Shown here piece after piece: positions 39,722 through 52,585 of a stretch of 64,000 bases of DNA; the first letter of the stretch is position 1, and each line of letters starts with the position of its first letter. Origin of the DNA: Mya arenaria. Lineage: Eukaryota > Mollusca > Bivalvia > Myida > Myidae. The DNA is taken from the NCBI RefSeq assembly GCF_026914265.1, contig NC_069135.1:11072887-11136886 (forward strand), given 5' to 3'. A program made the translations under genes and the position numbers. The notes below the pieces were generated by a model. It ran no database searches, was not told where the DNA came from, and saw nothing but the letters and a program-made list of their open reading frames with translations.

Positions 39722-42700
39722 GTAATGTGCAACAAATGTGCCGTTAATTAGTTTAAACGTTCTTCTAAGCAATTGATGAATATAATATTTAGGGTATAGA
39801 TTGTTGACATTAAATGTGTCTTGTTTTTGTTAAAAGAGCAGAATGGAATAAAATAAAAACAAAATATCCATATACGAAAGTTGTTTTTTTCCTCCAGCTA
39901 ATGGTCCGCAAACGGCGACCGATGCTACTGCAGGTAAAACATTAATATTAAACACTCTAATTAAAAATCAAAAGTTAAATACAATGCCTAATGGTCCGCA
40001 AACGGCGACCGATGCTACTGCAGGTAAAACATTAATATTAAACACTCTAATTAAAAATCAAAAGTTAAATACAATGCCAACCGCTTACTTCTAACTGCAC
40101 GGACATCTGTCTATGTCGGCTAAAAGTAGAGCTGGCCTTTGTAGAAAACTAGACGCTCTGGTAAAAAAAGAAAAATTAACATAACAAACGAAGTCAATTA
40201 TTTTAACTTCTTTTTGGGTGGTCAGGAAGTAGGTTTTAAGATAGCTAGATTAAATAAGATAGCTGAGAAGAATGAAGAAATTGTTAACTGAATGGCAAAT
40301 AATTTAAAAAGCATACGAATGCACATTTACATAGGTAATGTTGAATATCTTTGGACGAAGTAATTTTCACGAGTAAGAATATGATGAGACAGGATGGTCA
40401 AGGCAAAAAGCAAGATTATTTTAGCTTAAGTTCCCTTCCATAGTTGACGGCGGATGGGCCGATTGGTTCGAGTGGGGTGCGTGTTCCACCACATGTGGCT
40501 CGGGCAGCAGGACGCGTGTCCGGATATGCAAGAACCCCAAGCCCGCGTACGGCGGAAATTTCTGTGATGGCGATTTTGAAGAATTCTCCAACTGTTCCAT
40601 CAACCCTGACATGTTAAAGTGCTCTAGTAAGAAGAAGTTAATATGTATATTACACCATCTATCTTGATATATATTCATACTACTTTCTATCACGCCGCAT
40701 ATGGGATGGACTAGTGCCTGTGGGTTTGGGTGTGTTATCAGCGACACGGAAAATGAGTGTTAAATAAGCATGCATTTATTTAGGATATTGACGTATGTGT
40801 AAACGTAAAAACACCACAGTTAGGAAATAATATGTAAATAAATAAAATAAAACGTATTTGGTTTAATTCTAAAAATATTATAGATCAAAAGAGTTATTTT
40901 TTCTCAATTTGAAAACAATTCACATTGCGTGCTTCTCCGCACAGCTGACGGTGAGTGGGGCTTCTGGGGTCCATGGGCAAAATGCGAGGACAACATCACC
41001 TATCCCTATCGAGCTTGCGACAACCCGCGGCCCTACGACCAGGGCAAGAACAGTTTCGGTCAAAGATTTCAGTACAAGACGTGCACAACTTGCTGTCTAG
41101 TTGGTATGTCAGAATATTCGCATCTACATTTAAGTGCGACTGCTGTAAATCAAGAGGTCACATAGTTCATGCAATTTAATTCCACGTGGAGATTTTAAAT
41201 AAACACATTGTGTATGAGATAATAGAACCGCTTGCTTTAAAAGATTCGCGTGTACATTTTATATGTTTTTTCATATTGTGTTCTAACTTAAAAAATACTA
41301 ACTGCGGGTGATTAGAGAAAGGCGCATGGTCAAATTGGAACGCGTGGTTCACGTGCTCTTCAACTTGTGGTAACGGCACTAAGACACGCTTACGGACGTG
41401 CGACCACCCTTTACCGAGCAAAGGAGCTCCGTACTGTCCGGGAAGTAACAACGACACGCGCGTATGCACCGGGCCTGACTGTGCCGGTGACTAACATTTC
41501 CATTGACATTACGACGTCGCGTCATTTGATTTTGTACTGGAACGATTTGTTTATACGATACTATCTTATTATGACAAGCTTCCGGTTTCAGATGAGTTGT
41601 CGCTCGTGGGGTGACACGTTCTGTTGATCGAATGCGCAGATGTGGTGTCTTGTGATTTTATCGTTATTTTCCTATAACACCTAATAAAGGGAGTCTGTAA
41701 CATTTTATTCCCTTATATAGGGAAGTTGTGTTTGTGAAATAATGGCGGGATGCACCAGACTACGCTGGTGGATAATCTGCCTTTATCATTATATTACGTT
41801 GGTGTAGAGTCATTTGCGTCCACTTCATGTACATTCGCACTACATTCCAATTTAATACACTACTCAAAATGTTAGTTCAAACGTAACTGTTACTTATGAT
41901 ACATCTCCGTCTGTCGTGGGATTACCTGTTTTCCTAATCATCATCTTGAATGGGTTTTAAGTGATCGCTATCAAAACAAAACAAAATAGTTGATCGCTAG
42001 CTTAATAGAGTATTTCGAGGATTGCTATCTCTACAAACTATTTGGGTGATTGCTGTCATGACGAACTACCAAGTTAATCTCTATCTTAACAAACATTGAG
42101 ATGACCGACCCAGTGAATACAAGATTTTCAAGCTTAACGGACTCCCACCACAGACACCAAACGTCACTAAATCAGAGACACTAAACCTAAATCAGAAAAA
42201 CCAAACGTAAATCAGAGACACCAAAAGTCACTAAACTACAGACACCAAGCGTCACTAATCCAAAGGCACGTAATATCACTATACCACAGACACCAAACGT
42301 CATTAAACCAGAGACACCAAACGTCACTAAACCACAGATACCAAATGTCACTAAACCAGAGGCAACAAATGTCTTTAAACCAGAGAGAAAAAATGTTACT
42401 AACCACAAACACCAAGCGTAACCAAACCAGAGATTTCAATCGTCATTAAACCTAGGGCACCAATCGTCACTACCCCAGCGATATCAAAACGTCACTAAAC
42501 CATAGAAAACAAACGTAAATTAACCACTGACACCAAACGTCACTAAACCAGAGACATCAAATCAGAGACAGCAAACGTCACTAAATAAGATACACCAAAC
42601 GTCTTTAAACCAGAGAAACCAAACGACACTAAACCACAGACACCAAACGTCATTAAACCAGAGACACCAAACGTCTTTAAACCAGAGAAACCCAACGACA

Positions 42701-45700
42701 CTAAACCACAGACACCAAACGTCATTAAACCAGAGACACCAAACGTCTTTAAACCAGAGAAACCAAACGACACTAAACCACAGACACCAAACGTCATTAA
42801 ACCAGAGACACCAAACGTCACTAAACCACAGACACCATACGTCACTTAACCAGAGACACCAAACGTCACTAAATCACAGACACCAAACGTCACTAAACCA
42901 CAGACACCAAACGTCATTAAACCAGAGACACCAAACGTCACTAAACCAGAGACACCAAACGTCACTAAACCAGAGACACCAAACGTCACTAGACCAGAGA
43001 CACCAAACGTCACTAAACCACAGACACCAAACGTCACTAAAACACAGACACCATACGTCACTTAACCAGAGACACCAAACGTCACTAAATCACAGACACC
43101 AAACGTCACTAAACCACACACACCAAACGTCATTAATACACAGACAACACTCATGTCTAAACCAGAGACACCAAACGTCTTTAAACCAGAGACACCAAAC
43201 GTCTTTAAACAAGAGACACAAAACGTCACTAGACAAGAGACACCAATCGTCACTAAACCAGAGACACCAAACGTCTTTGAACCAGAGACACCAAACGTCT
43301 TTGAACCAGAGACACCAAACGTCTTTGAACCAGAGACACCAAACGTCTTTGAACCAGAGACACCAAACGTCACTAAACCAGAGACACCAAACGTCTTTGA
43401 ACCAGAGACACCAAACGTCACTAAACCAGAGACACCAAACGTCACTAAACCAGAGACACCAAACGTCACTAAACCAGAGACACCAAACGTCACTAAACAA
43501 GAGACACCAAACGTCACTAAACCAGAGACACCAAACGTCTTTGAACCAGAGACACCAAACGTCACTAAACCAGAGACACCAAACGTCACTAAACCAGAGC
43601 CACCAAACGTCTTTAAACCAGAGACACCAAACGTCACTAGACAAGAGACACCAATCTTCACTAACCCAGAGACACCAAACCTTACTAAACCACAGAGACC
43701 AAACGTCACTAAACCAGAGACACCAAACGTCACTAAACCAGAGACACCAAACGTCACTAAACCACAGACACCAAACGTCACTAAACCAGAGACACCAAAC
43801 GTCACTAAACCAGAGACACCAAACGTCACTAAACCACAGACACCAAACGTCACTAAACCACAGACACCAAACGTCACTAAACAAGAAACACCAAACGTCA
43901 TTAAAGCACAGACATCAAACCTCTTTAAACCAGAGACACCAAACGTCACTAAACCACAGACACCAAACGTCTTTAAACAAGAAACACCAAACGTCATTAA
44001 AGCACAGACATCAAACCTCTTTAAACCAGAGACACCAAACGTCACTAAACCAGAGACACCAAACGTCACTAAACCACAGACACCAAACGTCATTAAAACA
44101 CAGACAACAATCATGTCTAAACCAGAGACACCAAACGTCTTTTAACCAGAGACACCAAACGTCACTAAACCAGAGACACCAAACGTCACTAAACCACAGA
44201 CATCAAACGTCATTAAACCACAGACAACAAACGTCACTAAACCACAGACACCAAACGGCACTAAAGCACAGCCATCAAACCTCTTTAAACCAGAGACACC
44301 AAACGTCTTAAAACCACAGACACCAAACGTATCCAAACCAGAGACACCAAACGTCACTAAACCACAGACACCAAAATCACTAAACACAGACACCAAACGT
44401 CTTGTAACTTCAGACATCCAACGTCTCCGAACCAGAAACACCAAACGTCACCTAATCACAGACACCAAACGCCACTAAACCAGTGACACCTAACTCACTA
44501 AACCAGTGACACCAAACGTCACTAAACCAGAGACGCCTAACGTCACTAAACCAGTGACACCAAACGTCACTAAACCAAATACACCAAACGTCTCTAAACC
44601 AGAGGCACCTAGCGTCACTAAACCAGAGACATCAAACGTCTTTAAACCAGAGACACCAAACGTCACTTAACCAGAGACACCAAACCTTACTACACCAGAG
44701 TCTCCAAAGTCACTTAACCAGAGACATCAAACGTTACTCACCACAAACAACAAACGTTACTAAACCAGTGACACCAAACGTAGGTAAACCACAAACACCA
44801 AACGTCACTAACCACAAACACCAAACGTGACTTACCAGATACACCAAACGTCACTAAACCACAGTCACTAAACGTCACTAAACCAGAGACACCAAACGTC
44901 ACTAAACCACAGTCACCAAACGTCACTAAACCAGAGACACCAAACGTCACTGAACTAGATAACTTAATGCCACTAGCCAGTGTCACCCAACGTCACTTAC
45001 AACAACACCAAACGTCAGTAACCAGAGGCACCAAACGTCACTTACCAGAAACACTAAACGTCGCTTAACCACAAAACCAAAACGTCACTTACAAGATACA
45101 CCAAACGTCGCGACACCAGAGACACCAAACAACTCTTAACCAGAGACACCATACAACTCTTAACCAGAGAAACCAAACTTCACTAGACGAGATACACCAA
45201 ACTACACCAAACCAGGGACACCTAACGTCACTAAACCAGAGACACCAAACGTCACTAAACCAGAGACACCAAACGTCACTAAACCAGAGACACCAAACGT
45301 CACTAAACAAGAGACACCACTAAACCAGAGACACCAAACGTCACTAAACCACAGACACCAAACGTCACTAAACCACAGACACCAAACGTCACTAAACCAC
45401 AGACACCAAACGTCACTAAATCACAGACACCAAACGTCACTAAACCAGAGACACCAAACGTACCTTAGCCAATCTTCGCTAAACCACAGACAATAAACGT
45501 CTTTAAAACACAGACACCAAACGTCTTTAAAACACAGACACCAAACGTCTTTAAAACACAGACACCAAACGTCTTTAAAACACAGACACCAAATGTCTTT
45601 AAACCAGAGACACCAAACGTAGACAAAGGACATCAAACGTCACTAAACCAGAGACACCAAACGTACCTTAGCCAAATAAACCATTCTTCGCTAAACCACA

Positions 45701-48700
45701 GACACTAGACATAATTAAACCAGCCCACACATTCATCGAAATATCTTTATCATTGTTGTTGGGGTACCACCTGGGATTGGTCAGCGATACGGGAGCTTAC
45801 TTCGGGGAGTAAATATATTTAAAAGACATTGCTCCTTGACAATACTGGTATATTTACACTTCAACTTCCATCCCGACCTTTCGGCAATTGCGAATATTTG
45901 ATGTATGCAACATCTTCGGAAATGCTCGCATCGTGAATCATCGCTTATTAATAAAACAAAACAAAAATATTATATTGTTTGTATTGGGACTACTTTGTCC
46001 GCAGAAATAAAATGTGTACACAAGTTGGGTCGTTCCATAAACAAATGGGTGAGATATAATTAATTTAAAGACTTTTAAATGAAATTAAGTATTGTATTAT
46101 CAATATTGAAAAGAAATAATGAACTTAAGATGTAAATTATAGTAATGATTTGCGTGATTTATGTCATAATCAGGTCTATGAGCGCAGTTGGGTTGGTAAA
46201 AAAATATGCTTGGAATTCGGACTCTACACACTTCAACCAGTCCAACTGCGTTCGTACCCCGATAATGACATCAATCACGCAATTCATTCCTTAAATGAAC
46301 ATGACTGAGTAAATCGTGGCAACTAAATCGTTACGACAATAGTAACAACTCGACCATCTCCGGCAAGCTTCGGGATGGACCTCGTAAACAGAATTCAAGA
46401 TAAACGAAAATGTGGCGAAGCCGCCGATGATGAACTGAACGATGAGTAGACCCATTCGATAACATTGACATTGTACTGCAGTGAAGGATTTCTGTTCGTA
46501 TCTTTAAAATCGTTACATTTTTAGAGAAAGCGCTAATCAAAAACTCGTTTCAAAAATCTTTTTATTTTCATGTACTATATCAGAAATGGTAAAAATATTA
46601 ATTATTTACTCGGCAATTAGCTTTTTTATATTAAAATTTATATAAAAAAGACGTTATTTCCAGAGGACATTTAACTGGCCCTTGATTTCCATACCATGAT
46701 GAATGTTTTAAAAAATGAAAAATTACTAACAAAATCAAAACGTTGCTACAGTAAACTGACACTTTACTGTATGAATACTGATTTGAATATTCCGATGTAA
46801 ATAGATTTCTGGTTCTGTGAAGATCGGTAGAAGCAATCGCCATACCATTTGTTGTATGCTGGATTACTTATCTGATTGATGAAGGTTTATATGACATCAA
46901 TAAGATCATGGAAATGGAAAGGCATTGATAAGTGTTGACCCATTCATTTTAGGCAACATATTTTACTTTAACATCACAAAACTGATCTTGACAAAATTAA
47001 CCATGTTGGCGAACTCTTAATTCAAACACCAAATGTACATATGACAATGCATATAAACTCGATAATACTGAAATATCTATAACACAATGACATTTACAGG
47101 GACTAGCCATTGAAAAATAAACCCTACGTAGAGGTACAAGGCAAGGGCCAACACAACAATATTTACACCTCAACTTCCATTCCTTATAAAAAACTGCTTT
47201 TCGGCAATTGCGGTTTTCATCCGATGAACGCAACATCTTCGGATATGTTCGGATCGCAATTTAATGCATAACAATATACACGAAAACTGATGATCTTGCT
47301 ATTATTTGTAATGTATCAGCAGGTTCGTTAAATATAAATAAACATTTTAGAATGTGTTAATTTATGATGTGTTAATTGTTTCCTGCGGACTCCACACACT
47401 TTGACCAGCCAAAATGCGTTCATACTCCGATAATGACATCAACCCCGCAATTCATTCCTTAATTGAACTAGAAACACTAACCTATAAACACCACATACAC
47501 AAATTCTAATACCCAAAACAGATAACACACTCGTCAAAATACCGATAAACAATGAGATTACCGCATTGGAACGGTCAGTGAAACACGGGTTCACTGGAAC
47601 TACTTTGGGCGTAAACTTGTCAACTTTTATACAATCTTCCCCCACATTTCAAAGTTTTTGCAAAATCACTTTTTTCAAAACTTATTTCTTTTTTAGAACT
47701 GACGGAACAAAGGACATAAATGAGACTAAAGGGTGATTATGAACAACACAAATCGCTGCTTCAGCTTGATACTGAAAGTGACACTCGTATTCAATATCAA
47801 TACATACAAATGTATAAACAACGTCAATTTTGACTGATAAACCTTTAACTACTTACAAAATAATACATTTATGAAAAATATTTAGTACTAATAGCAAAGA
47901 TTGTAACCGTGTTTTTAATAGCAGAAAGAGCAAACATATTTAATGATTGGTGAATACTAAAATATTAACTGTGGTCTTCTATGGTGGCAAATTGAAATTT
48001 TATTCTTATACCAGGAGTTTTATATCCAATTCATTGAATTTACCCTTATCGACTGAGCTTGAATTCCAAACCATGTGTTCCGAATACATTGTCCGAGTTC
48101 GCAAGCGTATCCGAAATACATATTCACGTACTGGTTTCGAAAAGTAAGATTAATACTGGAATAGCAGGAAAAAAGATCACAATTTCAAATTTGCAAACTA
48201 ACAAGAAATGTCCACAATTCAATCTAGAAACTGTGCTAAAAAAACAACTTCACGTTTAATTACACGCGAAATATCGCGCGTTACAGACTGATACTGCTAA
48301 TATTTGAAATAATAAGAGATTTTGCAGCAATAATATCCTGTCATGATGGATATGACGTAAACCGGGGTGGTGGACGACATACTTGTTGGAACATGTTCTT
48401 CTAGCAGATACACGTATTACAAGAAACATAATCGTGTGATCATGGGCTACAAAAAAGACTTGCTACATATCGGCGTGTATCTTTTCCGGTGGGTATAGAC
48501 TATAAGTATCTTCCATGACAGAGTGTAAGATAGGTTCATCCCGACCCGAGCGTAGGGTGCGAGGGTCGGGATGAACCTATCTTACACGAGCGGCTATGGT
48601 AGATGCTTTTTCTCCCACCTCAGTTAAACAAAATTTAGTAAAAATGTATTTTTTTGCTGGAACTCTTTTGTGCGTAGTGAAAATAATGTGTATGGATATT

Positions 48701-51700
48701 TGATAACTCGTGGTTGTCATGGATATGCGCGCAGTGATTCAGATTATGTTAATAGTCAAAGCGGTCTTTAAAATAATACTGCTGAGAGTGGAGCATTATT
48801 TCATGAAAGGTGCGTGAAAACTTTTTAATGGTGACATTTGAAGCGAGAAATAGTTAATAAGCATTCTAAATATTGCCACAAGACAAGGTTTCTATGATGC
48901 TACAGACGACTGTCTTCAACAAGGGAAGTAACTTCAATGTGGTAACCATTTTAAAGGAGTTCCATACGGGCATTTTATCTTCGCCCGTGGGCAAGATAAG
49001 AATTTCTAGCATGGTTAAATGATTGGATCTACTTATCTGAGGTGGGAGAAAAATGTATCTTCCATGGCTGAAATTGCAGGATATAAAAGTCCATGTTGGG
49101 TAAACACATTTTTATCAACAGTACGTTTTCAAAATTAACATTATTTTAGCTTTATTTACATTTATGTTATAAGTGAAAGGTCTGTAATTAATAAATGTAT
49201 GTCGATCGATAATGTCCTTATATGATCTTGATCAATACCTGTTGCCTAAAGCATTGAAAAACAATGTTTACAATTGGGCAAGATAATTTCTAGATACATT
49301 TTAGATGACCTTTATCGAGACCTTTTGATCTATTTCTGACGCTTAAGGCATAACAACTTCATCACAGCAAAAATATTATAGCAGAATTATAAAGAGCTCA
49401 AGCAAGTTGACAAATTTACATTTCGGCATTCATGTTAACCATTTCCATGTGAAAATAAGCATAATTAAAGGAAAAAATATAATAAGTAAAGCATGTACAA
49501 CTGGCTCATGGAAATATCTGATAGTGTCTATTTCAAATGTATAACCCCTGTTATAAAGTTACAACAATTATATGTAATATCTATATGTTGGAGAGTTTTG
49601 TATTGTAAAAAATACCGCCAACCCATTTGTCTAAAACAGAATACAAACCAATATAGGAATATAAGAGATGTAATGCAAATTGTTTTTTGTCTGAGCACAG
49701 TCACCGAAAAAAAACATTACACACCCAAAGGCTTTTGAGTTGGCAGGTTTTCAAATTAAGAAATTAAACGGGATTTCCTGCCTTTATGATTGCACGCTCT
49801 CTTTTGGCCTCATTTGAATTGGAAATGAAAGGGAAAGCTTTTAGCCAACTAATGGCTTCATCTCATGTTTCAGAGACACGTTTAGGATCGGGATGCCTAG
49901 CAGAAAGTTTCGGCTAAGCGCCAGCGGAATAATTGAGCATTAATTATCATCAATCTCTACTTTTTAGATTTCTTCAATTGTCATTTCATTTATCTCGAAC
50001 TGAAACATGGCCTTGGTGTAAGATGCTGCCTAAAGTTATAGTGGTGATCGTTGGATGATAACCTTGTACCTTTTACAGATGCTGCCTATAGTTGGAGTGG
50101 TAATCGGCAGATGATAACCTGGTGCCTTTTACAGATGCTGCCTACAGTTAGAGTGGTAATCCACGGATGAAGAACTGGTGCCTTTAATGATGTTGTAGGT
50201 TTGATATATTCTTCGTTTATTTAAGTTCGATTGTGAAGATATTCTCGAAAATTGACGTGGCCTTGATTGGACTCGAGCCGCAGACCTATTGGGTATGATG
50301 CAAGTTACTATTCCAGTAAACTACTCTCACCCTATTTAAACAGCTTGTTGTCAGATACATTCTTACTATCTTTAATTGCCTAAATCTGGTTTCAAGCATA
50401 CGTGAGGAAGGTTGTGTTGTTAAGAAGGGACGTATAGTTGTTCCGTCCTTTTTCACCTTTCAAAAAGCCTTCAGGTTGTCCGGTTAGCGCAGTAGTTAGC
50501 GCACTCGCTTCTTACCAAGGCGACCCGGGTTCGATTCCCGGCCTGGGCGCGTGTGAGTTTGGTTAGTGGTCACCAAGCCGGACAAATGGGTTTTCTCCGG
50601 GTACTCCAGTTTCCCCCACAACACAAGATGACACAACATTGTGCCAGCGAGAGTGACTTAGTATAAGCTATCATAGCTTCCTTCACAATCGTTGTAAAAT
50701 ATATAATGGTTAAAGTAAACGCCTTCGGATGATCAAAACAAATCCAGCTAAATACGTTTTTTGTACGATATAGCCATTACATCTAAGTCGGGTATGTTAT
50801 TATATATGATACATATATCGACAGCCCTATATTGTATCAAACAGGATTTTATGACAGGTGTTACTGTTCAGACCGTTCGGTAAAATGGAAATAACATGAT
50901 GGTGGGGACGTTTTAAGGCATCTTCATCGTTTTAAATACGTTTGCATTACAGTAGACATGCTTTATCTTGGAGAAAGGCATGCAATCTTTTTTTGAACTA
51001 TGCATGATATTATAATAGAGAGGGTTCAGTATGCGGCATTGATCGTTAGCCACGTAACTGCTATAAGGACTGTCACACTGAATGACATGACCTGTTAACA
51101 TAGTCTTATAAACTTGCTTCGTACTTTCGTTTTCAATTGAAGCCAATTACAGGTTCGCCCTAATAAGATTCCCTAGTTTATCTATGATATCCATCATTTA
51201 ATGTTTGACACACATGTTGGCAGTAACCATAGCATTATTAAGATACACGATTGATAAAGACATATGGGACGAGTCAACTTAATGATGGGTTCTCTAAATC
51301 GTTCAGAACATTGCCCCTCCTGTTATGTAATACTAAACTAGTACCTAGAACTAATATAAACTAACATAAGTCATTTATTCCAACTTTTTGATATAACTCG
51401 TTATCTTCAACTTCTTGGAAGGTTTCTAGAATCATGTGCAGGGGATGTAACTCTGACTCGTCTCCCACATTAGAATCCATGAGGTAGCGAGGCTTACATA
51501 GTTGTGTACTGTGGCACGAATAAAGATATATCATAGGCGCTAGAGAGTGTATATGTTGATATTCTTGAGTGAAATAAATGAATAGTACGTTCAATTAGGC
51601 CTCTTGAACACTTCTTATCGTCTAAATAGCTGATAACATTAACTCAAGTCATCAATGCTTCAATGCTGATTTGGTTATAACGCATGTTTAATTCACCTTA

Positions 51701-52543
51701 AACAAAAAAAAAATCACAAAGAAGTTTCAAATGTTGCCATATTCCACCACAAGTATGTCGAGATTTGTCTATTAGTGTATGTTATATAAAACACATTTGG
51801 ATATACGTGCACAGTGGCACAGCCCGTATAGTCACTTATTACAGACCTCGAGCCACCTTTTCCGAATCTTGCTGCCGACGATAAAACATTAATAACTCTC
51901 TTCTCGATTTTCTAAAAAGATCAAAGTTTCAGAAAAACTATTAGCACAACACAAGTACAGCTTTGTAACGCCGCATAACAGCATCGCCGCATTAACGAAA
52001 TCGACCACGTTTATGCGGTGATTTTCAACGCATACATAGGACTTTCTTATGTGGCAAAAAGGCACACGTTCCTCGCATAAAAAACAATTTAAACACATAC
52101 TAGTACAATAGTGGTTGATAAAGTTTCATCAAGATCGGACTTAGCTTTTTGTGTCCACTTAACCAAGCTTTGAACTAGACTTTTTGAGACGTAAATTCTG
52201 ACAAAGATTTAGTAAGATCGGTTTAAATGTGAAACAAACCAATTGATTTTTTTGCGAAAATGTTTGAAATGACGTTTGGCCCAACTTATGGCGGGAATAT
52301 ATGTTACGACAACGCACAACACCGTGATTTGGGACAATCAGAAAATTGAATCGTCGTATGACGTAACGCATATTCTCGCCTTTTTTTCAGACTGACGGGC
52401 ATGTACCCTTGACAATGCGCACTTTCAACGTTATTTCAAACGTTTCTAGAAAAGTCAATTGTTAACGACGGACAAACAACAGAAATCCAACAATCCTCAC
52501 AGCTCCACATGTGCTCTTTGTGCTCAGATGAGCTAAGAATTAT

Positions 52544-52585
<42 letters not shown>

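Noticed and set aside
43062..44311. Three long frames (330-350 codons) on both strands as protein-coding genes
   Set aside because: They are the by-product of a 24-bp tandem repeat whose length is a multiple of three. They lack splice support and overlap one another on both strands. The sense-strand possibility is kept only as a finding.
50474..50550. tRNA gene
   Set aside because: A and B boxes are present, but the sequence continues into a shared SINE body and tail found again at 57886, and the acceptor stem is not convincing.
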